Positions 1-7,781 of a stretch of 50,941 nucleotides of DNA are shown here, piece after piece (the stretch's first letter is position 1; every line of letters begins with the position of its first letter). The DNA is from CAYJWL01 sp964373855. GTDB taxonomy: Bacteria; Patescibacteriota; Andersenbacteria; UBA10190. The stretch spans positions 1 through 50,941 of the forward strand of contig CAYJWL010000002.1 in assembly GCA_964373855.1 (NCBI GenBank), in the 5' to 3' direction. The notes beneath the pieces are model-generated. The model saw nothing but the letters and a program-made list of their open reading frames with translations. It ran no database searches and was not told the DNA's origin. The position numbers and the translations under genes are program-made.

Positions 1-605
1 AAAGAAGTGACGGCTACTTTTCGCTTGCGGTCGATTTTTACATACATGGCCCCGTCGCTGGCCGTCTCAAGTTCCAGCCAGGCGCCCCGGTTGGGAATGA
101 TTTTCGCGCCGTACCAGTTGCGGCCGCGGCTGATTTCGGCCGAGAAGAACACACCAGGCGAACGAATCAGCTGCGAGACAATCACGCGCTCGACCCCATT
201 AATAATAAATGTGCCGCGCGGGGTCATGACGGGAAATTCGCCCAGGTAGACTTCCTGTTCTTTAACCTCGCCGGTTTTCTTATTAATCAGACGGACGGCA
301 CACCGCAGCGGTGCTTCGTACGTTGCATTGCGCTCACGGGCAGTTTCCTCCGTATGCTTTGGAGCGTCCAGATAGTGGTCAACAAAATGCAGCTCAAGAT
401 TACCGCCATAGGCGGTAATCGGGGAGATTTCCTCAAACAGTTCACTTAAGCCACGTTCAAAAAACCAGGCATTCGAATCAAGCTGAATAGCCAAGAGATT
501 CGCAACATCTCGAAACTGCGGTACCTGTTGCGAGAATGTTGTCCTCTGCCGCAGTGGCTGGGGGAGTTCAGCGACTACTTGAGAAGCAGCTAGTTGCTTC
601 GACAT
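1..605 (-). CDS. rpoB: RNA polymerase beta subunit, N-terminal part (cut by window edge)
   Basis: Reading the minus strand from an ATG at 603-605 gives an open frame of about 201 codons that runs off the window. It begins MSKQLAASQVVAELPQPLRQ and contains hallmark beta-subunit segments such as FPVMTPRGTFIINGVERVIV and SQLIRSPGVFF, which form the conserved lobe near the start of RpoB in the transcription core enzyme. The gene follows the tsaB-like gene on the same strand but has its own consensus promoter (824-853) and a leader of about 210 nt. I see no clear Shine-Dalgarno before the ATG. The 3' portion lies outside the window. Confidence 0.97.
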   Translation of the reverse strand, partial: MSKQLAASQVVAELPQPLRQRTTFSQQVPQFRDVANLLAIQLDSNAWFFERGLSELFEEISPITAYGGNLELHFVDHYLDAPKHTEETARERNATYEAPLRCAVRLINKKTGEVKEQEVYLGEFPVMTPRGTFIINGVERVIVSQLIRSPGVFFSAEISRGRNWYGAKIIPNRGAWLELETASDGAMYVKIDRKRKVAVTS

Positions 606-1018
606 TAAAAGTATGTCTTAGTATGTAAGAAAAACAACAGCCACAGCCGTACCGCACCTACTAGCTTGGCTATGGATACTTTCTCGATCGGGATAGAGCC
701 AAAAGGTGTGCGAGGCCTGGGAATCCCTCTTCAGAGCTATTTTATACGCTCCGCGCACGTACCTCTGCTCCGGCTATTAAATTGAATACACACAGATCTT
801 GCTCGTCAAAGACGATAAAAGGCATTATAGGAAATAGCGCTCACCTCTGTCAAGGTAACTAGGCACTTTAGCAAGTGAAGTTATCCACAACCCTTCGCTC
901 GGCAGCAGCCGAGAGAGGGGTTGTGCCCCGCGAAGCTCCTTTGGGAGCGAAGTGGGGCAAGTGTGTCTTCACCGCCGAGCTACGGAGTTGCAAGCAGTCC
1001 TACGCATAGGCGGCACCT
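606..1018. other. rpoB leader and intergenic region with two strong hairpins
   Basis: This gap holds the rpoB leader and promoter plus, upstream of the promoter, two adjacent palindromes: one closing AACCC (889-893) with GGGTT (918-922) around CTCGGC/GCCGAG, and one closing GCCCC (925-929) with GGGGC (954-958) around GCTCC/GGGAGC. Neither is followed by a U-run on the minus strand, so they are not clear intrinsic terminators for the upstream gene. I see no open frame of convincing quality here. Confidence 0.5.
824..853 (-). promoter_or_regulatory. Consensus sigma70 promoter for rpoB
   Basis: On the minus strand TTGACA (848-853) is followed after 18 nt by TATAAT (824-829). Both boxes are perfect. 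Transcription would start near 817, giving rpoB a leader of about 210 nt that encodes no recognisable peptide. Confidence 0.8.
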
Positions 1019-1393
1019 TTACCCAATTCCCGATGGAGCGTATTTTAATGTGGGTATCTTTACCGGAGCGGCTGCAAGCGCCTGCTCAATCATCTCTTGA
1101 ACATTCTCTCCTGCGACCTCAACCAGCTCGGCGCCGGCGGCAAGAGACATCATTTGCGCCACAACCGCCCCCGCTCGCAAGGATGAGTAGCCGCCCGGCC
1201 CAACATGAACGGCAATGCGCTCAATGTCTTTTAGGGAAATCTTGTGCTCGCGCAACGATTCATCAACAGCAGCCAGCAGCTTTGTCCCGGTTTGCTTATC
1301 ATTGGGCCAGTCGCGCTGCGCTATGATTGCTTCCTCCCGCACCAGCGCCAGATGTGCTTGAGGATGAGAAGTATCTATAAGAAGAATAAGCAT
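1019..1393 (-). CDS. tsaB: TsaB/YeaZ-like protein, short form
   Basis: The 124-residue product starts MLILLIDTS and contains HVGPGGYSSLRAGAVVAQMM, matching the N-terminal half of TsaB, the partner of TsaD in making the t6A base of ANN-reading tRNAs. Typical TsaB proteins have about 220-230 residues, so the C-terminal half is missing here; the family often has GPGSFTG where this has GPGGYSS. The start is ATG at 1393; in-frame ATGs at 1405 and 1414 lie in or beside a REP-like repeat and are less likely. It follows murE on the same strand. Whether the short form is functional or decayed cannot be told from sequence alone. Confidence 0.7.
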   Translation of the reverse strand: MLILLIDTSHPQAHLALVREEAIIAQRDWPNDKQTGTKLLAAVDESLREHKISLKDIERIAVHVGPGGYSSLRAGAVVAQMMSLAAGAELVEVAGENVQEMIEQALAAAPVKIPTLKYAPSGIG

Positions 1394-1399
1394 AGCAGT

Positions 1400-1540
1400 T
1401 GTCATCCCGAGCAAAGCGAAGGATCTAGTGCCTCACTTACATCCTTCCATTCCGGGTTAACTGATTCAATAAGAATGTAGACGTCATAGTTTTTGTTCAT
1501 ATTCAAGATCCTTCGGTCGCTGCGCTCCCTCCGGATGACA
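1400..1540. repeat. Inverted REP-like repeat pair
   Basis: A repeat starting TGTCATCCCGAGC and ending GAAGGATCT (1400-1426) faces an inverted relative, AGATCCTTCG to GGATGACA (1506-1540), with about 80 bp between. The right copy supplies the last codons and stop of murE (tail SSGGSAATEGS), and the left copy touches the 5' end of tsaB. Similar GTCATCC...GAAGGATC palindromes are scattered in many bacterial genomes as REP-like units. Confidence 0.7.
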
Positions 1541-2729
1541 AAAAAGAAAGTATCTTTTCTATCTCTTCTCGATCATTCCAGGGGATTATCTTTGTGCCAA
1601 CTCCCATACCAACTTCCGCCCCTTTGCCCGTAACAACAACCACATCGCCAGATGCAGCTTTACCCAGCAGATACCGCAGCGCCTCGCGGCGATCAACAAT
1701 TCGCTGCCACGGTACAGACATCTCCCGCAAGCCCGCTTCCAAATCTGAAAAAATTTGTTCTTCCGGTTCTGTCCACGGATCCTCGCGTGTTAATACTAGC
1801 TCATCAGCATATTTCGCTACTACCCGAGCCATCTCGGGCCGTTTGCCTCGGTCACGCAAGCCCGCCGCTCCAAGCAAGGCAAAAATTTTTCCGGCCGTGT
1901 TTTCTTTCGCGTAACGATAGAGATGCTCGAGCGCATCAGGTGTCACAGCATAATCAATCAATATTCGAAATCCCCGGCCGGAATCAACCCACTCCATCCG
2001 CCCGGGCACGCTCTTTAAACTGCTAATGCCTTTTTGTATGACGTCCGCCGCAATACCGGCAGACCGAGCCAGTAAGCTTGCCGCTAAAACATTTTCTTTG
2101 TTGATGCTGCCCGCCAGCGGCGTGCTGATGCCGCTGGCGGCTTGAGAAGTAAAGGGCAGCAACGTCAATTCCCGGTCCTTCGCGGTTGTCTCGATAATCG
2201 CTCGCACCCGCCCATCATCAGCCTTGTAGACAAACGGAGCAGAGGGTTTCAAGTAAGGAATAATCTTGCTCTTCGCGGCAGCGTACGTTTGCATGTCTTG
2301 GTGATAATCAAGATGCTCGCGCTGGATATTCAATATGATGCCACCGTCCAGCCGCAGGCCCGCCAGCCGGTTTTGATCCAAGGCGTGAGAAGTCATCTCG
2401 ACTGCCACATGAGTTACGCCAGATTGTTTCATCTCGCGCAGCCAGCGGTATACCAGAGAGCTGGGCAACGTCGTGAGTTTTGTTTCGTTGCGCGTCTGCC
2501 GCCGGCCGATGCGAAAAGCCACCGTTGTCAGCATGCCAACCTTGTCCGCACCAAAGGCAGCGGAAAAAACGCTCGCCAGCACATACGCGGTAGTGGTTTT
2601 GCCGTTTGTTCCAGTGATGCCATACAGAGTTAGACTGCGATCGGGCATGCCATACCAGATCCGCCAAGCGTGCGCCTGGAAAAAATGATAGACATTCTTG
2701 AGTTGCTGATAGGCCCGGGAAAACCCCAT
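1503..2729 (-). CDS. murE: UDP-N-acetylmuramoyl-tripeptide synthetase (MurE ligase)
   Basis: This 408-residue Mur ligase adds the third stem-peptide amino acid to UDP-MurNAc-dipeptide in the cytoplasm. The ATP-binding loop ITGTNGKTTTAYVLA is near residue 38, followed by TSHALDQNR and NIQREHLDYH, the C-terminal domain entry SVPGRMEWV and DYAVTPDALEHLY (usually DYAHTPD). The substrate-selecting motif, DNPR in diaminopimelate-adding enzymes, appears as REDPWTEPE, so the amino acid cannot be assigned. It lacks the full N-terminal UDP-binding domain of the usual ~490-residue enzymes. The last residues come from a REP-like repeat. Confidence 0.93.
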   Translation of the reverse strand: MGFSRAYQQLKNVYHFFQAHAWRIWYGMPDRSLTLYGITGTNGKTTTAYVLASVFSAAFGADKVGMLTTVAFRIGRRQTRNETKLTTLPSSLVYRWLREMKQSGVTHVAVEMTSHALDQNRLAGLRLDGGIILNIQREHLDYHQDMQTYAAAKSKIIPYLKPSAPFVYKADDGRVRAIIETTAKDRELTLLPFTSQAASGISTPLAGSINKENVLAASLLARSAGIAADVIQKGISSLKSVPGRMEWVDSGRGFRILIDYAVTPDALEHLYRYAKENTAGKIFALLGAAGLRDRGKRPEMARVVAKYADELVLTREDPWTEPEEQIFSDLEAGLREMSVPWQRIVDRREALRYLLGKAASGDVVVVTGKGAEVGMGVGTKIIPWNDREEIEKILSFLSSGGSAATEGS

Positions 2730-2889
2730 AGCGATGCCATATCTTTACCGCACAAAGCAGGAGTCGTCCAGCATCACAACTATTCCGACTGTACAAATGT
2801 AGGTTCAGTGGCGAGAAGCTTCATCCGCCGAACTGGCGGACGTAATCGCCCACAATATTCACCTACTTCCAATTCCACGTTAGCAGGTA

Positions 2890-2920
2890 GAAAGAAACTC
2901 CGCACGTTGTTGTGCGGAGT
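2890..2920 (-). terminator. Intrinsic terminator after the ruvA-femX unit
   Basis: ACTCCGCAC (2897-2905) and GTGCGGAGT (2912-2920) form a 9-bp stem with a 6-nt loop. On the minus strand it is followed by TTTCTTT, a reasonable U-tract. Confidence 0.8.
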
Positions 2921-3067
2921 AGAGGACCAAGAGCAAAGTGTCCAAAAACCCAATGCTCTAAGCCCAAAGAGCTAACTTTCGAGACGAACAGCCGCGGGGC
3001 AGCTGGAGCCGAGGCCATAGTCGAGCCAGCGGGCAGTACCAGCCCCACCCGTCGCCGTCCCTAAAGA

Positions 3068-3214
3068 GCCTTAGGCACGTGTTGTGAGGCGGCCGCTCGC
3101 AAGCCTGCTGGATTTGGACCCTGAGCTTGTCGAAGGGCCAGCAGGCTTACGAGGGAGTTGGCGCGTGTCGCCGGAACACGCGAACAACGACGCCGAACAA
3201 TACGTGCCTAAGGC
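3068..3214. repeat. Cloverleaf-like imperfect palindrome
   Basis: An outer arm of 18 bp (3068-3085 with 3197-3214, one G-T pair) encloses two hairpins: a 16-bp arm with one mismatch (3096-3111 with 3138-3153, core AAGCCTGCTGG/CCAGCAGGCTT) and a CGCGTGT/ACACGCG hairpin near 3162-3183. The loop of the first hairpin carries CCCTGAGCTTGTCGAAGGG, itself a widely seen palindromic repeat. It could be a structured 3' UTR RNA or a non-autonomous element. Confidence 0.65.
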
Positions 3215-3218
3215 TGCA

Positions 3219-4259
3219 TCATCGCAATAGCGATTTTGCCCGCCGTGCAATAGAAAAAAAGTGATAGAGCCCAGCATCAAGCACCAGATCATAGGCTCCA
3301 ATATAGTCTTCACGCTTACCGCCAAACCCGCTTTTAATACGGGTCACGCCAGCCCAGGGATGACCGGCCGGAGCATCCGCGGGAGCAATCCCAAAGAAGT
3401 CGTACTTGGTACAGCCTTTTTCTTTGGCGCGAAGAATGGTTTGCCAATATAAGTACGCGGGCGCCATCACCTGCCGATGGGCAAAACTGCTGGCCCCATG
3501 GATATAGCTCGCCACTCCTCCGGCATACACCATCATATGCGCCGCCACTGGTTCACCGGCATATTCCGCAATAGCCAACTCACTCATTCCTTCCGCTCCT
3601 AAAGTCTCCATGATGGCCCGATAGTATTCATCAGGATGGTAATGAAAGCCGGAGCGGCTTTGCACCTCACGCGCTAACTGCAAAAAAATTTCGACATCCT
3701 CTTTAGCCTGCGTGAAGCGCACATGGACGCCCTTGCGTTCCGCTAGCCGGACGTTATAGCGGGTTTTAGCGTGCATAGCGGCCAGCAGTTCCTGCTCCGA
3801 AATAGTTACATCGAGAATAAGCGTGTGCCGCGGCTGCACTTCGCGTTCCGCTTTGCGGAACGCATCCCCCATAGCCTCGCGCCTGGCGCGAGCAGCGGGG
3901 GACTGCTCTCTCTCCGATATCGCCGGATCAATGCGCACAAAAATTGCCTGTTCCTCCTCGGCCAGTTCAACCAGTTTAGCCCGAAAATCGGGCCACGCAG
4001 GCAGCGTCTGTGACCAATCCACCATCGGGCCGCGCGGCACATATAACCAGGAGCGGCCAAACGGTAAATCCCGCCGTATTACCAGCGCTGTTCCAGTTAA
4101 CTTCCTATTGTCTTCGATCAGCCAGCGCCAATGGGTACGGCCGAGAAGATCCTGAACCTCCCCCCATTGCCAGCTCTGCAAAAAAGATGAATAGGGGAGT
4201 GATAAAACGAAATTATTCCATGCTTGTTTATCGTTGGGGGTGGCCGGACGCAGTGGCAT
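3219..4259 (-). CDS. FemABX-family peptidyltransferase
   Basis: The 346-residue product begins MPLRPATPNDKQAWNNFV and carries SFLQSWQWGEVQ, WLYVPRGPMVDW and KTRYNVRLAERKGV, segments typical of Fem/MurM-type aminoacyl-tRNA-dependent transferases that build interpeptide bridges on lipid II; two GNAT-like folds are expected. The late segment AYLYWQTILRAKEKGCTKYDFFGI is also family-typical. It follows ruvA on the same strand after 9 bp, so the two are probably cotranscribed, and is followed by a structured 3' UTR and a terminator. The exact amino acid added is unknown. Confidence 0.88.
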   Translation of the reverse strand: MPLRPATPNDKQAWNNFVLSLPYSSFLQSWQWGEVQDLLGRTHWRWLIEDNRKLTGTALVIRRDLPFGRSWLYVPRGPMVDWSQTLPAWPDFRAKLVELAEEEQAIFVRIDPAISEREQSPAARARREAMGDAFRKAEREVQPRHTLILDVTISEQELLAAMHAKTRYNVRLAERKGVHVRFTQAKEDVEIFLQLAREVQSRSGFHYHPDEYYRAIMETLGAEGMSELAIAEYAGEPVAAHMMVYAGGVASYIHGASSFAHRQVMAPAYLYWQTILRAKEKGCTKYDFFGIAPADAPAGHPWAGVTRIKSGFGGKREDYIGAYDLVLDAGLYHFFSIARRAKSLLR

Positions 4260-4268
4260 AGACAGACT

Positions 4269-4835
4269 TTATGCGCCCTGTTTTTGCAGCACAGCTTTCA
4301 CTGCTTCCTCGACCGTCTTCACTTCTTTGGGTAATTTTGCCACAACCGCGCGAGCCTGGGCTGGCTTATAGCCGATACTCACCAGCGCCTCGATTGTCTC
4401 ATGCTGGAGCGATCCCGGCGCATGCTTTGTCCGCGGCGCAGTAATTTTTTCGCGCAATTCAACGAGAATTCTTCCGGCCGTTTTCTTACCCACCCCGGAG
4501 ACTTTTGTCAGCAGCATGATGTCTGCTTCAGCCACGGCTTGCTGGAGGATAGCCGGCGGCGCCACCTCCAATATATTCATGGCCGTTCTCGGCCCAACCG
4601 AGGGAACAGTTAAGAGTAGTTTAAAGAACTGCAAATAATCTTTGGTGGCAAAGCCATAGAGGGCTTCTTCGTTCTCGGTAAGATGGTGATACGTGTGCAG
4701 GACAACCTCATCACCTTCGCGTACCTTTTCCCGCAGCTCCGGCAAAACAGCTATCTGATACCCAATACCCTGGATCTCAACGATCAAAGCGCTGTCCTGG
4801 CGCTCAATTACTTTCCCGGAAAGACGGGCAATCAT
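4269..4835 (-). CDS. ruvA: Holliday junction DNA helicase subunit RuvA
   Basis: The 188-residue product has the RuvA N-terminal OB fold (MIARLSGKVIERQDSALIVEI, GIGYQIAV), the acidic turn YHHLTENEEALYGF, and tandem helix-hairpin-helix motifs (VPSVGPRTAMNIL and VSGVGKKTAGRILVELREK). The C-terminal RuvB-binding domain is present (IEALVSIGYKPAQARAVV). It forms the tetramer that clamps Holliday junctions. No ruvB or ruvC is adjacent in this window. Confidence 0.97.
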   Translation of the reverse strand: MIARLSGKVIERQDSALIVEIQGIGYQIAVLPELREKVREGDEVVLHTYHHLTENEEALYGFATKDYLQFFKLLLTVPSVGPRTAMNILEVAPPAILQQAVAEADIMLLTKVSGVGKKTAGRILVELREKITAPRTKHAPGSLQHETIEALVSIGYKPAQARAVVAKLPKEVKTVEEAVKAVLQKQGA

Positions 4836-4854
4836 AAACTAGCTTGTAGCTGAT

Positions 4855-4963
4855 AGCTGCTTTAGCTGCAATAGCTTTCGCCCTTGAAAATACCTTAGCA
4901 TTGCAAATATGTTAGAGACGCAGCCCTAATGGTAAGCTAACGAAGCTAAAAGCTAAAGCAGCT
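4855..4963. repeat. Inverted repeat framing the uvrB leader
   Basis: AGCTGCTTTAGCT (4855-4867) is perfectly inverted as AGCTAAAGCAGCT (4951-4963), the right arm ending one base before the uvrB ATG where a Shine-Dalgarno would be expected. A weak promoter (TTGAAA 4884-4889, TATGTT 4908-4913, 18-nt spacing) lies between the arms. Confidence 0.5.
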
Positions 4964-4964
4964 C

Positions 4965-6959
4965 ATGAAGCTAACATTAAAAGCGCCGTTTCGGCCCGCA
5001 GGCGATCAGCCGAAGGCAATCAGGGAATTAGTTAAGGGGGTGAATGATGGTCTTGGCCGGCAAACTCTTTTAGGAACAACCGGCTCCGGCAAAACATTTA
5101 CCCTGTCTGCTGTCATAGCCGAAACGCAAAAACCGGCTATTGTCATCAGCCATAACAAAACATTAGCGGCCCAATTGACTGAAGAATTCAAAGAATTTTT
5201 CCCGGAGAATGCCGTTGAGTATTTCGTCTCCTATTACGACTATTACCAGCCGGAAGCGTACATTCCCCGCACCGATACGTACATTGCCAAAGACGCCAGT
5301 ATTAATGATGAAATTGACCGCTTGCGCCACGCTGCCATGGAGGCGGTGCTGACCCGTTCCGATGTTATAGTTGTCGCCTCCGTATCATGCATCTATGGCA
5401 TCGGCGCCCCGGCCGATTACCTGGAATCGCGCATTGAACTTAAGAAAAATCAAAAGCTGGAGCGCAAAGAACTCCTGCGGCAACTGGCGAGATTGCAGTA
5501 CACCCGCAACGACATTGATTTTTCCCGCGGAACCTACCGCGTGCGCGGCGATATTGTTGATATTCATGCGGCCGGAGAAGATCATGTGTATCGGGTCGAG
5601 TTTTTTGGGCCAACGATTGACCGCCTGGTGCAACTTGATGCTTTAACCGGTCAAGTGTTAGGGGAACCGCCACAACTGGGGGTTTTCCCGGCGAAATTTT
5701 TCACGATTTCTGAAACGAAAAAGCGGGAGGCGCTGACCGGCATCCGGGAGGAGCTGGCCGCGCGCTACCAACAGCTGAAACGACAGGGGAAGGCACTGGA
5801 AGCACAGCGCTTACAGCAGCGCACGACATATGATCTGGAAATGATCGAACAGATCGGTTATGTCTCTGGAATCGAAAATTATTCCCGGCACCTTGATGGC
5901 CGCGCTCCGGGACAGCCGGCGGCCACACTGCTTGATTACTTCAATTATCGCTTCGGGCAGGATGGATTTCTAACCTTCATTGACGAATCGCACATGACTA
6001 TCCCCCAGCTGGGCGCCATGTATGGCGGGGACCTGGCGCGGAAAAAAAATCTCATTGAACACGGCTTTCGCCTGCCAAGCGCCAAAGACAACCGGCCGTT
6101 GCAATTCCATGAATTTGAAGCGCGGATCGGGCAGACGATCTTCGCTTCCGCCACGCCGGCCGCTTATGAAAAAAATACCAGCACAAAGACAGTAGAGCAG
6201 ATTGTCCGCCCTACCGGTCTGCTTGATCCCACCATAGAGGTAAAGCCGGGCTCTGAACAAGTTGACGATGTGATTGATCGCATTCGGGAACGGGTGAACC
6301 GGGAGCAGCGTGTTCTCGTCACCACCCTGACAAAACGAATGGCGGAGGAGCTGGCCGTCTACTTGCGGGAACTGGGGATTAAATCCGCCTACATCCATTC
6401 GGATATCGAAACGTTCGAGCGTCTTGATATCCTGCGCGGCCTGCGCCGCGGCGCCTATGACGTCTTGGTTGGCATCAACCTCCTGCGCGAAGGACTGGAT
6501 TTGCCCGAGGTCTCACTCGTGGCAATCATGGATGCTGACAAGGAAGGATATTTGCGGTCGGTGACTTCGCTCGTGCAGACGATGGGCCGCGCCGCCCGCC
6601 ACGTTGATGCGCATGTCATCATGTACGCTGATAGGATCACCGGCTCAATGCGCGCGGCCATTGATGAAACAGCTCGCCGGCGAGAGCGCCAGGAGCAATA
6701 CAATCTCGAACACAATATTACGCCCGCCAGCATCATTAAAGACATTCGCGAGGGAGTAAAGGCGCAAGGAAAAGCCGCCGAAGAAATTCTGGGCATCACT
6801 CCGGATGAGATCCCGCCGGACGAGATCGCGCGCGTCATTCGTGACGTCAGCGGTAAAATGCAGCTGGCGGCGCAAAATCTGGAGTTCGAAAAAGCAGCGC
6901 AGCTGCGGGATGTTATTCAATCTCTGCGGCAACAAACAAAAAAACAAAAGACGAGATGA
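4965..6959 (+). CDS. uvrB: Excinuclease ABC subunit UvrB
   Basis: This 664-residue protein is a full-length UvrB, the damage-verifying helicase-like subunit of nucleotide excision repair. Visible are FRPAGDQPKAI, Walker A GTTGSGKTF, the beta-hairpin YYDYYQPEAYIP, VSCIYGIG, the helicase motifs SATPA and GINLLREGLDLPEVSLV, QTMGRAARH, and a C-terminal UVR domain (LEFEKAAQLRDVIQSLR) that contacts UvrC. The gene stands alone on the plus strand, divergent from ruvA. Confidence 0.98.
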   Translation: MKLTLKAPFRPAGDQPKAIRELVKGVNDGLGRQTLLGTTGSGKTFTLSAVIAETQKPAIVISHNKTLAAQLTEEFKEFFPENAVEYFVSYYDYYQPEAYIPRTDTYIAKDASINDEIDRLRHAAMEAVLTRSDVIVVASVSCIYGIGAPADYLESRIELKKNQKLERKELLRQLARLQYTRNDIDFSRGTYRVRGDIVDIHAAGEDHVYRVEFFGPTIDRLVQLDALTGQVLGEPPQLGVFPAKFFTISETKKREALTGIREELAARYQQLKRQGKALEAQRLQQRTTYDLEMIEQIGYVSGIENYSRHLDGRAPGQPAATLLDYFNYRFGQDGFLTFIDESHMTIPQLGAMYGGDLARKKNLIEHGFRLPSAKDNRPLQFHEFEARIGQTIFASATPAAYEKNTSTKTVEQIVRPTGLLDPTIEVKPGSEQVDDVIDRIRERVNREQRVLVTTLTKRMAEELAVYLRELGIKSAYIHSDIETFERLDILRGLRRGAYDVLVGINLLREGLDLPEVSLVAIMDADKEGYLRSVTSLVQTMGRAARHVDAHVIMYADRITGSMRAAIDETARRRERQEQYNLEHNITPASIIKDIREGVKAQGKAAEEILGITPDEIPPDEIARVIRDVSGKMQLAAQNLEFEKAAQLRDVIQSLRQQTKKQKTR

Positions 6960-7000
6960 AAAGCAACTCCTGCCCGCCTGCGGTACAATAGCAGGAAGCT

Positions 7001-7768
7001 ATGTCCGAAACTGCCACCAAGACACCAGCTCTGAATGTAAAAAACCTGTCGGTAAAGATCGGCGACCACACCATTGTTGATTCGATTAGCTTTTCCGTCC
7101 CGGCTGGCTCCACCACCGCGATTATCGGCCCCAACGGCGCCGGTAAATCAGTGCTGCTGAAGGCTATCCTGCGCCTGTTGCCCAAAACAAGCGGCACAGT
7201 AAAAATTATGGGGATGGAGCACGAACGGTACCGCAAGGTTGCCCCGCTTGTTTCCTATATCCCGCAGCGGCTCGAATTTGCCGCGGATTTTCCCCTGACT
7301 GTGATGGGGCTTTTTTCACTCAAATCACCCCGGCCGGTGGGATTGGCCGCCTCAGAGAGGCAGCGCATGCATGAGCTGCTCAAGCTGGTTGGCATGGAGC
7401 AATTCGCGCACATGAAAATAAGCTCACTGTCTGGCGGACAGCTCCAGCGGATTCTGATCGCCTACAGTTTGATGGATCACCCAAAGATTCTGATGCTGGA
7501 TGAGCCTTCAGCCGGTATTGATGTCCAGGGCCAGGAGACAATCTACGCTCTATTGAAACGGATCCAGGCCGAGGAGCGCCTCACCATGATCCTGGTCAGC
7601 CATGAACTGGACGTGGTCATGCAATATGCCGAACAGGTACTGTGTTTAAATAAAAAACTGTTGTGCGCCGGTGCGCCCCGGCAGGTGCTGACCAATGATA
7701 TTCTTGAACAAATGTACGGCACGCCGGTCGGCCACTTTCAACATACTCATAAGCCCCCTCATAAGTAA
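7001..7768 (+). CDS. ABC transporter ATP-binding protein, zinc/manganese type
   Basis: The 255-residue ATPase carries Walker A GPNGAGKS, the Q-loop in SYIPQRLEF, signature LSGGQLQR, Walker B ILMLDEPSAGID and the switch His in SHELD. The overall pattern is that of ZnuC/MntB-type subunits of metal-ion importers. A Shine-Dalgarno AGGA precedes the ATG. The permease gene starts 14 bp after the stop, but no solute-binding protein gene is beside it, so the binding protein must lie elsewhere. Confidence 0.9.
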   Translation: MSETATKTPALNVKNLSVKIGDHTIVDSISFSVPAGSTTAIIGPNGAGKSVLLKAILRLLPKTSGTVKIMGMEHERYRKVAPLVSYIPQRLEFAADFPLTVMGLFSLKSPRPVGLAASERQRMHELLKLVGMEQFAHMKISSLSGGQLQRILIAYSLMDHPKILMLDEPSAGIDVQGQETIYALLKRIQAEERLTMILVSHELDVVMQYAEQVLCLNKKLLCAGAPRQVLTNDILEQMYGTPVGHFQHTHKPPHK

Positions 7769-7781
7769 GCACGCTCATCTG

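Larger units (their letters stand above)
2730..3218. other. Intergenic region with cloverleaf palindrome and terminator
   Basis: No gene is seen. The region holds a minus-strand terminator (2890-2920) and a large palindromic structure (3068-3214), both in the 3' untranslated part of the ruvA-femX transcript. The remainder between 2730 and 2890 would contain the murE promoter but I find no convincing boxes. Confidence 0.6.

Noticed and set aside
952..1326. Plus-strand open frame of 124 codons
   Set aside because: It lies antisense to the tsaB-like gene and shows no family features.
2142..2633. Plus-strand open frame of 163 codons
   Set aside because: It is a shadow antisense to murE; the murE frame has all conserved motifs.
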